From Variovorax brevis (GTDB lineage Bacteria > Pseudomonadota > Gammaproteobacteria > Burkholderiales > Burkholderiaceae_C), in NCBI RefSeq assembly GCF_030317105.1, contig NZ_JASZYG010000009.1:169420-233419 (forward strand): DNA of 64,000 nt. Direction: 5' to 3'. Below, one piece after another: positions 16,077 through 24,456 of the stretch. Position 1 is the stretch's first letter. Each line of letters opens with the position of its first letter. The notes under the pieces are model-generated. The model ran no database searches. It saw only the letters and a program-made list of their open reading frames with translations, and was not told the origin of the DNA. The position numbers and the translations under genes are program-made.

Positions 16077-17102
16077 TCACTGCGCGCCGGCCTTGCGCGT
16101 GCCATCGGGCGCCACCGCTTGGTCGTGAACCTGCGCGCCACTGTCGTCAAACGTGCGCTCGCGCGTGGCCTGGCCTTTGGCGTCGTAGGTGGACTCGGTC
16201 ACCAGCGTGCCCTTGTCGTTGAAGCGGCGGTGAATGCCGATGGGCAGCAGCGGTGCGCGGGCTGGCGCCAGAAAGCGTCCTTGCGCGGCACGCTGCCCGT
16301 TGTCGTGGAATTCCGTTACGTCGGCCACGCGTGAGTCGCCCCGGCCGCTGTAGCTGACCTTGCTGCGCGGCTTGCCGTCGACGGAGTAGCTGTCGTCGCG
16401 CAGCGGTTCGCCGGCGTCGTCCCATTGCTGGTCGCGCACGAGGATGCCTTTTTCAGAGAACTCCTCTTCGCGCTGCTTCACCACCCCGCCGCGGTCGAGC
16501 ACGGCGAAAACCACTTCGAGTCGCTTGATGCCTTCGGACGAAAAGCGCCGCTCCACGCGCCGCTTGCCGTTGAACTCCTCCTGCGTCGCGACCTTGCCGT
16601 TGTCGTACAGGCTCTCCGAGCGCAGGCGCTTGCCGTTCAGCCAGGTGATGCGCGAGCGCAGCAATCCGTTGATGTCGAACAGTTCGACCGTGGAAGTCGT
16701 CTTGCCGAAGCCGCACAGCCTGGCGTCGTCCACCACGGGCGCGAGCAGCGGCTTGTCGGCACAGCGGAGCAGCGAGAGTTGTCCGCGCGGGGTGAATTCG
16801 GCGACTGCGCGGTCCGCACCCGATTCGTCGCGGAAGGACACGCGGCGCAAGCTGCCGTCGGGATGAAAGTTTCGGATCAGGCCGACTTCATGCCCGTCGT
16901 CAAGGGTCGATTCGCTCGCCAGCTTGCCGGTGTCGCGGTCCTTGCAGCGCATGACGCCGCTCTTGTCCGCCAGGCTTTTGGCGTCGACGGGATTCACCGC
17001 CTTGCCATCGATGTCGCAATCCAGTTGTGCCGCCGCGTGCGCGCTGCCGGCGTTGAAGGCCAACGCCAGCAATACCGTTGCGCAAGCGGTGGCGTGCTTC
17101 AT
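16077..17102 (-). CDS. Exported YwqK-family protein with MORN-like repeats
   Basis: This is a 341-residue protein with a clear signal peptide (MKHATACATVLLALAFNAGSAHAA). The body is built from repeated motifs of the kind F.xxG...ESxYDNGK, YSVDGKPRSKVSY, FHDNGQRAAQGRF and FNDKGTLVTESTYD, typical of the MORN-variant repeats in YwqK proteins. In Bacillus YwqK is an immunity or antitoxin protein; in proteobacteria the role is unclear. Several cysteines (LDCDIDG, MRCKDRD, LRCADKP, LCGFG) suggest disulfides in the periplasm. Its start overlaps the stop of the VOC gene by four bases, so the two are coupled. Confidence 0.75.
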   Translation of the reverse strand: MKHATACATVLLALAFNAGSAHAAAQLDCDIDGKAVNPVDAKSLADKSGVMRCKDRDTGKLASESTLDDGHEVGLIRNFHPDGSLRRVSFRDESGADRAVAEFTPRGQLSLLRCADKPLLAPVVDDARLCGFGKTTSTVELFDINGLLRSRITWLNGKRLRSESLYDNGKVATQEEFNGKRRVERRFSSEGIKRLEVVFAVLDRGGVVKQREEEFSEKGILVRDQQWDDAGEPLRDDSYSVDGKPRSKVSYSGRGDSRVADVTEFHDNGQRAAQGRFLAPARAPLLPIGIHRRFNDKGTLVTESTYDAKGQATRERTFDDSGAQVHDQAVAPDGTRKAGAQ

Positions 17103-17509
17103 GTCGCGTAGACGGTGTCGAGCGACTTGAATCCCTTGATTTCGAGCGGGTTGCCGAAAGGATCGCAAAAGAACATCGTCCATTGCTCGCCCGGCTGGCC
17201 CACGAAGCGGGACTGCGGCGGCAACACGAATTGCGTTCCCGCGGCTTGCAGGCGCTCGGCGAGCGCTTGCCATTCATCCAGTTGCAAGGCGAGGCCGAAG
17301 TGCGGCATGGGCACCATGACATTGCCGACCTTGCCGGTCAGGGTGGTGGTGAAGGGCTCGCCCAGGTGCAGCGAGATCTGGTGGCCGAAAAAATCGAAGT
17401 CCACCCACGTGTCGGTGCTGCGACCTTCGGCGCATCCGAGCACGTTGCCGTAGAAGCCGCGCGCCACGTCCAGGTCGCGCACATGAAAGGCAAGGTGAAA
17501 TATGGACAT
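17099..17509 (-). CDS. VOC-family (glyoxalase/dioxygenase fold) protein
   Basis: This is a 136-residue vicinal-oxygen-chelate fold protein. The first beta-alpha-beta unit FHLAFHVRDLDVARGFYGNVLG and the second ending CDPFGNPLEIKGF are clear, with a possible metal set at H5, H62-region HLGEPF and the late Glu. The family includes glyoxalases, extradiol dioxygenases and resistance proteins; this one resembles the uncharacterised VOC proteins annotated as dioxygenases. The ATG at 17509 starts exactly at the fold. It is the first gene of a two-gene unit with the YwqK-like gene. Confidence 0.85.
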   Translation of the reverse strand: MSIFHLAFHVRDLDVARGFYGNVLGCAEGRSTDTWVDFDFFGHQISLHLGEPFTTTLTGKVGNVMVPMPHFGLALQLDEWQALAERLQAAGTQFVLPPQSRFVGQPGEQWTMFFCDPFGNPLEIKGFKSLDTVYAT

Positions 17510-17579
17510 GTGTGAATTCGTGAAGTTTGTCGCGTTATTGTCTATCCATGTGAGCGCTGGCGCATAATTTCGACTTCCC

Positions 17580-17939
17580 ATGAATGCCTTTCGACAACTC
17601 CACCAACTCGGCCGCCTCGTGCTGCTGTGGTTCGTGCTGTCGCTGGGTGTGGCGGTTGCGGCGCCTGTCGTGCATCCGCAAGCCATGGAACTCGTTTGCT
17701 CCAGCGCCGGTGCCGTCAAGGTCATCGTCAAGGGCGACGACGGCGCGCGCGAACTGGGCGCGAGCCATGTGGACTGCCCGCTGTGCGTGCTGACGGGGGC
17801 CCCGCCACCGCGCGCCGATGCGGGAACGTTCGATCTTCCTCTCCCGCTGGGGCGCGTGCTCCAGTCGATTCCCGCGGCGCGTCTTGCCGCCGCGACCGCT
17901 GCGCCCTTGCCGGCGCGCGGGCCGCCCTCTCTTTCCTGA
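17580..17939 (+). CDS. DUF2946 exported protein
   Basis: This is a 119-residue protein with an N-terminal signal or membrane segment (LVLLWFVLSLGVAVAAP). The central motif ASHVDCPLCVLTG, with His, Cys and Cys, is the hallmark of DUF2946, a family often adjacent to copper genes and TonB receptors. The motif could bind a soft metal such as copper. It is followed after 107 bp by a TonB-dependent receptor and then a YcnI-PCuAC fusion, which supports a metal-handling role. The function has not been shown for the family. Confidence 0.75.
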   Translation: MNAFRQLHQLGRLVLLWFVLSLGVAVAAPVVHPQAMELVCSSAGAVKVIVKGDDGARELGASHVDCPLCVLTGAPPPRADAGTFDLPLPLGRVLQSIPAARLAAATAAPLPARGPPSLS

Positions 17940-18046
17940 TCTGAATCCGGCCCCGTAGCGCGCCGCGCCCCTGATCGGGCAGCGGTGCCGCGGCCCTTTC
18001 TTGAATCAGAACAGCGTCCCAAGAGGCGCCGGGGAGAGGTAACAAA

Positions 18047-20380
18047 GTGAACAAGAGCATTCTTTCGCTTGCGCTCGGCGCAGCATTTCCATGGGCGGCA
18101 TTGCCGGCATCGGCGCAAGACAACCCGCAGCAGGACACTGTCGTCGCGGCTGCCGAAACCCCGGAGCGCACCAAGGCGCTCGGCGTCGTGACCGTCAGCG
18201 GCGGGCGGCCAACGTCGTTGCCCACGCAGATTCCGACGACCATCGAAGGCGTCACGCGCGAGGACATCGAGACGCGCATCAACGCCACGGACAGCGAGGA
18301 CGCGCTCAAGTACCTGCCGAGCCTGTTGGTTCGCAAGCGCTACATCGGCGACTACAACCACGCCATCCTGTCGACGCGGGCGTCGGGCACTGGCAACAGC
18401 GCGCGCTCGGCGGTGTACGCCGACGGCATCCTGCTGTCGAACTACCTGGGCAACGGCATCGCCAACGGCACCAACTACGCGCCGCGCTGGGGCATGGTGA
18501 CGCCGGAGGAAATCGATCGTGTCGACGTCATGTACGGGCCTTTCTCCGCCGCGTACCCCGGCAATTCGGCCGGCGCCGTGGTGGACTACGTGACGCGCAT
18601 GCCGACGCAACTCGAAGCGCACGTCGGGGCAGGCTATTCGTCGCAGCCCTTTGACTTGTACAACACGAAGCAGACCTTCAACAGCTGGCAGACCAGTGCG
18701 TCGCTGGGCAGCAAGAGCGGTGACTGGTCGTGGTGGATCGACCTCAACCACACCAACAGCCAGGGGCAGCCACTGACCTTCACGACGGCCACCGTTGCAT
18801 CGGGCACGCCGGGCAGCGCGGGCGTGCCCGTGACAGGCTATGTGCCGGGGCTCAACACCACCAACACGCCGTGGTACATCCTGGGCACGGGCACGCAGTA
18901 CCACACGGTGCAGGACCACGCGAAGCTCAAGCTGGCTTATGACTTTTCGCCCACCGTGCGGGCGGCGTACACCCTTGGCGTCTGGCAGAACACTTCGGAA
19001 GGGCGCCCTGCAAGCTACTTGAGCAACGCTGCCGGGCAACCGGTCTACAGCGGCCCCATCAACATTGCGGGGCGCACCTACAACCTGTCGCCCACGGCGT
19101 TTCCGCTCAGCAACGACAGCCAGACGCACTACATGCACGGCCTCTCGGTCAAGAGCAATACGCAGGGCGAGTGGGACTGGGAAGTCGCCGCCAGCCTGTA
19201 TGACTACGCGAAGGACCAGCAACGGGTGCCGACGGTATCTCTGCCGGAGGCGGCCACCGGTGGCGCCGGCACGCTGCAAGACCAGGACGGCACCGGCTGG
19301 AACACCCTGGCCGCCAGAGGTACCTGGCGGCCGCAGGGCGTGGGCGGCACGCACATCGTCGACTTCGGCATCGGGCGCGATGCGTACAAGCTGACCATCC
19401 TGAAAACCAGTGTGGCCGGCAGTTGGCTCGATGGCGCCTCGTCGGGCTCACTCGTCAGCGACGTCGGCGGACGCACGCAAACCCTCAACGCATGGGCGCA
19501 GGACGCGTGGTCCTTCGCGCCGAAATGGAAAGCGGTGCTGGGCCTTCGCTACGAAGACTGGAGCGCATCGGATGGCTTCAGCGCCGTGCCCAACAACAGT
19601 CTGGCCTACCCCAAGCGCACCGAGTCGGACCTCTCGCCCAAGGCGGCACTGGCTTACCAGTTGACCGCGGACACCGTGCTGAAGGGATCGCTGGGTCGGG
19701 CGGTCCGCTACCCCACCGTGGGCGAGCTGTATGGCGCGACGTCGGGTCCTGCGCTTTCCTTCATCAACGATCCGAACCTCCAGCCGGAGAAGTCGTGGAC
19801 GGGCGAGCTCACGGCCGAAAAGGACCTGGGAAATGGCCTGGCGCGCGCCACGGTGTTTGGCGAAACCACGCAGGACGCGCTCTACAGCCAGTTGATTCCC
19901 AACACGACCATCTCGCGCGTGCAGAACATCGACAAGGTGCGCACCACAGGCTTCGAGCTGGCCTACACCGGCCAGGACGTGTGGATGAAGGGCCTGGACC
20001 TGGGCGCCAGCCTGACCTATGCCCACTCGAGGATCGTTGCGAACGCCGCCTTTCCGGCGAGCGTGGGCAAGTGGCAACCCCGCGTGCCCGACTGGCGTTC
20101 GACCGTGTACGCCACTTACCGGCCGGATGCACACTGGGCGCTGACCGTGGCTGCGCGCTACAGCGGCCAGCAGTACTCGCAACTGGACAATAGCGACGTC
20201 AACGGCGACGCCTATTTCGGCGCCAGCAAATATTTCGTGGTCGACTTGCGCGCGCGCTATCAGATCAACAAGCAGTGGTCGGCCGCCTTCGGCATCGACA
20301 ACGCCAACAACGAGCAGTACTGGAACTTCCACCCGTACCCGCAACGCACCTACATGGCCGAACTTCGCTTCGACCTTTGA
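18047..20380 (+). CDS. TonB-dependent outer-membrane receptor
   Basis: This is a 777-residue outer-membrane receptor. A signal peptide ends near residue 23 (ALPASAQ). A plug domain follows at about 60-170 (LGVVTVSGGRPTSLP ... DRVDVMYGPFSAAYPGNSAGAVVDYVT). The rest is a 22-strand-type barrel ending in YMAELRFDL. The GTG at 18047 has GAGAGG eight bases upstream and gives a proper signal peptide. Placement between DUF2946 and a YcnI-PCuAC protein suggests uptake of copper or a copper chelate, though the barrel alone does not show the ligand. No cobalamin riboswitch was seen upstream. Confidence 0.9.
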   Translation: MNKSILSLALGAAFPWAALPASAQDNPQQDTVVAAAETPERTKALGVVTVSGGRPTSLPTQIPTTIEGVTREDIETRINATDSEDALKYLPSLLVRKRYIGDYNHAILSTRASGTGNSARSAVYADGILLSNYLGNGIANGTNYAPRWGMVTPEEIDRVDVMYGPFSAAYPGNSAGAVVDYVTRMPTQLEAHVGAGYSSQPFDLYNTKQTFNSWQTSASLGSKSGDWSWWIDLNHTNSQGQPLTFTTATVASGTPGSAGVPVTGYVPGLNTTNTPWYILGTGTQYHTVQDHAKLKLAYDFSPTVRAAYTLGVWQNTSEGRPASYLSNAAGQPVYSGPINIAGRTYNLSPTAFPLSNDSQTHYMHGLSVKSNTQGEWDWEVAASLYDYAKDQQRVPTVSLPEAATGGAGTLQDQDGTGWNTLAARGTWRPQGVGGTHIVDFGIGRDAYKLTILKTSVAGSWLDGASSGSLVSDVGGRTQTLNAWAQDAWSFAPKWKAVLGLRYEDWSASDGFSAVPNNSLAYPKRTESDLSPKAALAYQLTADTVLKGSLGRAVRYPTVGELYGATSGPALSFINDPNLQPEKSWTGELTAEKDLGNGLARATVFGETTQDALYSQLIPNTTISRVQNIDKVRTTGFELAYTGQDVWMKGLDLGASLTYAHSRIVANAAFPASVGKWQPRVPDWRSTVYATYRPDAHWALTVAARYSGQQYSQLDNSDVNGDAYFGASKYFVVDLRARYQINKQWSAAFGIDNANNEQYWNFHPYPQRTYMAELRFDL

Positions 20381-20397
20381 AAACTGGAGAGAACTTC

Positions 20398-21300
20398 ATG
20401 AGCCGATTCCCAGCCATCGCATCCCTTGCCGCCGTTTGCGCGGCCCTTGTTGGCGCGCCAGCGTCGGCCCACGTCACCCTGCCGGCCGGCGGCGCGGCGG
20501 CGGGCAGCGAATACGACGCGGCCTTTCGCGTCGGCCACGCCTGCAAGGACGCGACTGCCACCACCGGCATCACGGTGAAGGTGCCGGAAGGCTTCACCGT
20601 CATCAAGCACACGCCGCGCAGCGGGTGGACCTTGAGCGCCACGCCCGGCGAGCTGAGCTGGAAAGCCGATTCACCGCAGTCCGCCTTGCCCAGCAAGGAG
20701 GCCACGGAATTCATCGTGCGCGGCAAGCTCACGGACAAGCCCGGCACGCTGTGGTTCAAGGTGCTCCAGACCTGCGATGCAGGCAGCGCCGACTGGGCGC
20801 AATTGCCGGTGGCCAACTCGACCCAGAAGCTGGAGTTCCCCGCCGCGCGGCTGGACGTGCTGGCCCGCGGCGTGGCTGCCGTCGATGTGCGCGACGCGTG
20901 GGTGCGGCCCGCGGTGCCCGGCCAGAGCGGAACGGGGGCCTTCATGAAGCTCAACGCGCCTTCGGGCGCCCGACTGGTGGGCGTGGCCACGCCGGCCGCC
21001 GGTGTCGCCGAGGTTCACGAAATGAAGATGGAAGGCGACACCATGCGCATGCGCGAGGTCAAGGGCGGGCTCGAACTGCCGGCCCGCCAGGCGGTGGAAC
21101 TCAAGCCCGGGGGCTACCACCTCATGCTCATGGACCTGAAGCAGCCCTTGGCCAAGGGCGCGACCGTTCCCATGACGCTCAGCTTCGAGGATGCGAGCGG
21201 CGCCAGGAGTTCGCTCCAGCTCAACGTCCCCGTGGGCATGCCCGAGGGCGCGACGCCTGATGCCGCACCGGCGGCCGCCGAGCATCAGCACAAGCACTGA
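20398..21300 (+). CDS. YcnI (DUF1775)-PCu(A)C fusion, periplasmic copper protein
   Basis: This is a 300-residue secreted protein of two copper domains. The signal peptide ends in APASA and the mature protein should begin with His (HVTLPAGG), as in YcnI, where the N-terminal His and a Trp (here in TLWFKVLQTCD) form the copper site. Residues about 165-280 are a PCu(A)C domain with the ligand pattern HEMKMEGDTMRM ... YHLMLM. The tail EHQHKH is His rich. PCu(A)C proteins deliver copper to cytochrome oxidase. The gene starts 17 bp after the receptor stop, so the operon probably handles copper. Confidence 0.88.
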   Translation: MSRFPAIASLAAVCAALVGAPASAHVTLPAGGAAAGSEYDAAFRVGHACKDATATTGITVKVPEGFTVIKHTPRSGWTLSATPGELSWKADSPQSALPSKEATEFIVRGKLTDKPGTLWFKVLQTCDAGSADWAQLPVANSTQKLEFPAARLDVLARGVAAVDVRDAWVRPAVPGQSGTGAFMKLNAPSGARLVGVATPAAGVAEVHEMKMEGDTMRMREVKGGLELPARQAVELKPGGYHLMLMDLKQPLAKGATVPMTLSFEDASGARSSLQLNVPVGMPEGATPDAAPAAAEHQHKH

Positions 21301-21366
21301 CCAAACTGGCTTCAGGCGGGGTATAAGCTGCGTGGGCCAAAACAACACCCGCATGGGAGACTATCA

Positions 21367-22128
21367 ATGAGCGAGAAGCAGCCTTTTTCCTTCAGCCAGT
21401 TCGTACCCGGATTCGACTTCCTGAAGAATCTCGCGGCGGGAAGTGGCAACGATCCCGCCACCGGCAAGCCGTCGATTCCCGGTCTGTCGGGCATCCCGAA
21501 CATTCCAGGCGTCTCGAACTGGATCGCGCCCACCCTGAGTGTTGAAGAGGTCGACAAGCGCATCAAGGAACTCAAGACGGTGCAGTTCTGGCTCGAGCAG
21601 AACCTGTACGCGCTCAAGGCCACCATCCAGGCACTCGAAGTGCAAAAGATGACGCTCTCCACCCTGCGCGGCATGAACTTGCGCATGGAGGACCTGGCCA
21701 ACGTCTTCACCAGCGCAGCGACCGGGGCTTCGGCCAAGACCGCCGAGGCCAAGCCGGAACCCGAAAAGGAAAAGGAAAAGCCGAGATCGAGGTTCGCGCA
21801 GCCCGAGCCCGAGCCCGAAGTCGAGGAGACTGAGGAAGAAGACGAGGCTGAAGACGAGGCCCAGGCCGGCAATGACAGCGCGTCTACTGCCAAGGGCGGC
21901 GACAAGGGCGGCGGCGTGGTCGACCCGATGCAATGGTGGGGCGCACTGACCCAGCAGTTCCAGGAAATTGCCGGCTCCGCGCTGTCCGAGGCCGCCAATC
22001 TCAAGATGCCCACGGCGCTCACGCCGAAAGCCGCGAAGAAGGCTGCACCCGCCAGGAAGAAGGCGCCCGCCGCGAAAAAGGCGAGCGCTACGCGAAAGCG
22101 CGCCGCCAGGCCCGCCCGCAAGCGCTAG
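21367..22128 (+). CDS. phaM: PhaM-like polyhydroxyalkanoate granule regulator
   Basis: This is a 253-residue protein. An N-terminal conserved part (SFSQFVPGFDFLKNLA ... PTLSVEEVDKRIKELKTVQFWLEQNL) is followed by an acidic stretch (about 135-165, Glu rich) and a histone-H1-like Lys/Ala/Arg tail from about 222. In Ralstonia, PhaM activates PHA synthase and its basic tail ties granules to the nucleoid. Start ATG at 21367 follows GGGAGA. The gene stands alone and is followed by a likely terminator. Confidence 0.85.
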   Translation: MSEKQPFSFSQFVPGFDFLKNLAAGSGNDPATGKPSIPGLSGIPNIPGVSNWIAPTLSVEEVDKRIKELKTVQFWLEQNLYALKATIQALEVQKMTLSTLRGMNLRMEDLANVFTSAATGASAKTAEAKPEPEKEKEKPRSRFAQPEPEPEVEETEEEDEAEDEAQAGNDSASTAKGGDKGGGVVDPMQWWGALTQQFQEIAGSALSEAANLKMPTALTPKAAKKAAPARKKAPAAKKASATRKRAARPARKR

Positions 22129-22208
22129 CCAGGCGCCTGGGTGGCATGAGCAGCGTCTGCCGCCCAGACTCCCAAGGGCACTGCTTAGTGCTGTAATCGG
22201 GGTGGTGA

Positions 22209-22236
22209 GGGCGGCGTTTCCGGACCGCCCCGTTTG
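22209..22236 (+). terminator. Probable terminator after phaM
   Basis: GGGCGG (22209-22214) and CCGCCC (22225-22230) arms with a 10-base loop are followed by CGTTTGT. The T tract is short, so strength is uncertain. Confidence 0.4.
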
Positions 22237-22252
22237 TCGGCACTGAAGCCAC

Positions 22253-23539
22253 ATGAAGCTTTTCCCCTCAGGTCACGCCACCCATCCGCAATGGCGAATG
22301 GCGGCTGGCCTTGTGCTGGCGCAACTGCGTGCACAAATCAACCTGCACGACTACGCCCCGTCGCCGACGCTGGGCCTGCTCTACATCACCGACCTGTACG
22401 CGGCGGATGCCCAGGAGATCCTGGATTTCCTGAGTGCCGAGTTGCCTGAAGTCACCGACTGGGCCGGCACCGTGGGCGTGGGCATCGCGGCCAACAACGC
22501 CGAATATTTTGATGAGCCCGCCATGTCCGTCATGCTGTGCGACGTGCCGAGCGACCAGTACCGCGTGTTCTCCGGCGTGGCACCCGTGGGCAATCTGGAT
22601 GCGCCCTATGCCAACGGCCCGAACCAGAACTTTCTTGCGCACACCGCGCTCGTGCATGCCGATCCGGCCACCCATGACTTGCCCGACCTCATCGCCGACC
22701 TGGCGGGGCGCACCGAAACGCAATACCTCTTCGGCGGCCTGTCGTCCGGACGCGGGACGCTGGTGCAGTTCGCCGTCGGGGGCAACGGCAACATTCCCGG
22801 CCACGGGGCGGCGGGTGGCGTGTTTTCGGGCGGGTTGTCGGGCGTGCTCTTCGGCGAGGGCGTACGGCTGGTCTCACGCGTCACGCAAGGCTGCCAGCCG
22901 GTGTCGCGCGAGCGCGAGATCACCGAAGCCGATGGCAACCTGCTGCTGCGGCTGGATGGCGAGCCTGCGCTCGATGTGTTGCTGGCGGACCTGAAGGTGT
23001 CGCTGGATCATCCGCAGGAGGTCATCGACACGGTGCGCGGCACGCTGGTCGGCCTTGCCGTGCCCGGCACCGACGGTGTGCGGCGAACGGGGGACCTGGG
23101 TCCGGATGTCCTGGTTCGCCCCATCATCGGCCTCGATCCCGGCAGCCGTGGCGTGGCCATCACCGACCAAGCCGAAGTCGGCATGCGGATGACTTTTTGC
23201 CGGCGCAATCCGCAGGCGGCTCGTGCCGACCTGATGCGCATCTGCGCCGAGATCCGGGAGGAACTGGAGCCGGAAGAGCAGACGCTGGAAGTCGCCAGCG
23301 CCATGGCGGCGGGCGAGGCCGATGCGAGCCCCCATCCGGCGCGGCGCATCGCAGGGGCCGTTTACATCAGCTGCAACGGCCGCGGCGGCTCGCATTTCGG
23401 TGCGCCGGGTGCGGAAATGCAGATCGTGCGCCACGCCTTGGGCGACGTGCCCCTGGTCGGCTTCTACGCCGGCGGCGAAGTCGCGCGGCATCACCTGTAC
23501 GGCTACACCGGCGTGCTCACGGTTTTTGTGGGCGACTGA
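22253..23539 (+). CDS. FIST-domain sensory protein
   Basis: This is a 428-residue protein with FIST N and FIST C domains: N-terminal GLLYITDLYAADAQEILDFLSAELPEV ... WAGTVGVGIA, and C-terminal GVAITDQAEVGMRMTFCRRNPQAARADL ... AVYISCNGRGG...GAEMQIVRHALGDVPLVGFYAGGEV. FIST proteins are thought to sense small ligands such as amino acids and pass signals to other output modules. No output domain is fused here, so a partner is expected. The ATG at 22253 opens the conserved region. It converges on the XRE regulator with a 13-bp gap. Confidence 0.88.
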   Translation: MKLFPSGHATHPQWRMAAGLVLAQLRAQINLHDYAPSPTLGLLYITDLYAADAQEILDFLSAELPEVTDWAGTVGVGIAANNAEYFDEPAMSVMLCDVPSDQYRVFSGVAPVGNLDAPYANGPNQNFLAHTALVHADPATHDLPDLIADLAGRTETQYLFGGLSSGRGTLVQFAVGGNGNIPGHGAAGGVFSGGLSGVLFGEGVRLVSRVTQGCQPVSREREITEADGNLLLRLDGEPALDVLLADLKVSLDHPQEVIDTVRGTLVGLAVPGTDGVRRTGDLGPDVLVRPIIGLDPGSRGVAITDQAEVGMRMTFCRRNPQAARADLMRICAEIREELEPEEQTLEVASAMAAGEADASPHPARRIAGAVYISCNGRGGSHFGAPGAEMQIVRHALGDVPLVGFYAGGEVARHHLYGYTGVLTVFVGD

Positions 23540-23552
23540 CCTTCGTGGGCAG

Positions 23553-24335
23553 TTAGCCGGGGCCCGTTCGGGCCGTCTTGGGATGCCCCCCCGGCGTCGT
23601 GTCCACGCGGCGGATTTGCGCGAAAGCCTCGAACTCCCAGCTGCGCATGCCCAGCAGCAAGGTGAAGCTTTCGCGGTCGCGGGCGGCCATTTTCTGGTCG
23701 GCCTGATGCTGCTGGGCGAAATCCTGCGCTACGCGCTGCAGGCGCTCCAGGAAGGCCGGCGCGAGTGAGCGGCTGATGTTGCCGTGCACCAGCAGCAAGC
23801 CTTCAGCCGGCCCGTCAAAACCGCCCCGGAAGTAGTCCAGCACCACGTTCTCCCGGAAGAACTCCATCACCGGGCCGTTGGGTCGCCAGCGGAAGGTCTT
23901 CGCCAGCTTGAGCCGGTAGCGGTTGAGAGGCCGCAATTCGATGATCCCGATGCGGTCGAGCTGCGCGAAGCAGCCAATGCATTCCGCTTCCGAGATGCGG
24001 TAGGCGGCGGTGATCTGCTCCAGCGTCCACTGGCTGAGCACGCAAATCGCGGCCAGCAGCAGCTTCTTGTCCTTGACGACGGCACGCTCCTGCTCCTGCG
24101 TGAGTTCCTTCAGGAGCGGCTGCGCATCGGCGATGCGCCGGGCCAGCTCGGCAAAGTCGATCTTCAACGCACGGCAGATGGCGTCGACGCGGGTCAGCGG
24201 CATGTCGCCCTTGGCCAGCATGCGCTTGACGCTGGACTCGGCCATGTCCAGTGATTTCGCGAGGTCCGCGTACGTCATGCGGGCGTTCTTGAGCTCGGTT
24301 TTCAGGGCATGGACGAGGTCGACGGTGGTGCTCAT
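23553..24335 (-). CDS. XRE-family helix-turn-helix regulator with long C-terminal domain
   Basis: This is a 260-residue regulator. An XRE helix-turn-helix occupies about residues 8-62 (ELKNARMTYADLAKSLDMAESSVKRMLAKGDMPLTRVDAICRALKIDFAEL). The C-terminal 190 residues have no fold I recognise; a segment VLSQWTLEQITAAYRISEAECIGCFAQLDRIGIIEL resembles a second winged helix. The ATG at 24335 is eight bases from a perfect inverted repeat, which suggests autoregulation. It is divergent from a CREST-like membrane protein gene. Confidence 0.82.
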   Translation of the reverse strand: MSTTVDLVHALKTELKNARMTYADLAKSLDMAESSVKRMLAKGDMPLTRVDAICRALKIDFAELARRIADAQPLLKELTQEQERAVVKDKKLLLAAICVLSQWTLEQITAAYRISEAECIGCFAQLDRIGIIELRPLNRYRLKLAKTFRWRPNGPVMEFFRENVVLDYFRGGFDGPAEGLLLVHGNISRSLAPAFLERLQRVAQDFAQQHQADQKMAARDRESFTLLLGMRSWEFEAFAQIRRVDTTPGGHPKTARTGPG

Positions 24336-24343
24336 ATCGAAGT

Positions 24344-24366
24344 CCGGTATAGCCAAATAATACCGG
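24344..24366. promoter_or_regulatory. Inverted repeat, likely operator of the XRE regulator
   Basis: Perfect 7-bp arms CCGGTAT and ATACCGG are separated by 9 bp. The repeat starts 8 bp upstream of the XRE regulator start and lies in the 121-bp spacer shared with the divergent membrane-protein gene. Confidence 0.55.
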
Positions 24367-24456
24367 TGGTCTTGGAAAACTGCCTCGTATTGATTGTTGA
24401 TGCCTGCGGCGGCTCGGCGTCCTACATTGCGACGCCTGCACACAAGGAGTCGCCCT

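Noticed and set aside
17940..18046. Possible cobalamin riboswitch before the TonB-dependent receptor
   Set aside because: I looked for the B12 box and the conserved GCCACTG-type core and found neither. The 107-bp spacer is also too short for a full element.
17099..19354. A minus-strand frame of 751 codons reaching into the TonB receptor
   Set aside because: Only its last 136 residues (VOC protein) look real. The rest is antisense to DUF2946 and the receptor and has no family-like motifs.
22129..22140. Perfect 12-bp palindrome CCAGGCGCCTGG just after phaM
   Set aside because: It is short, GC-only and isolated. A chance palindrome is likely in this base composition.
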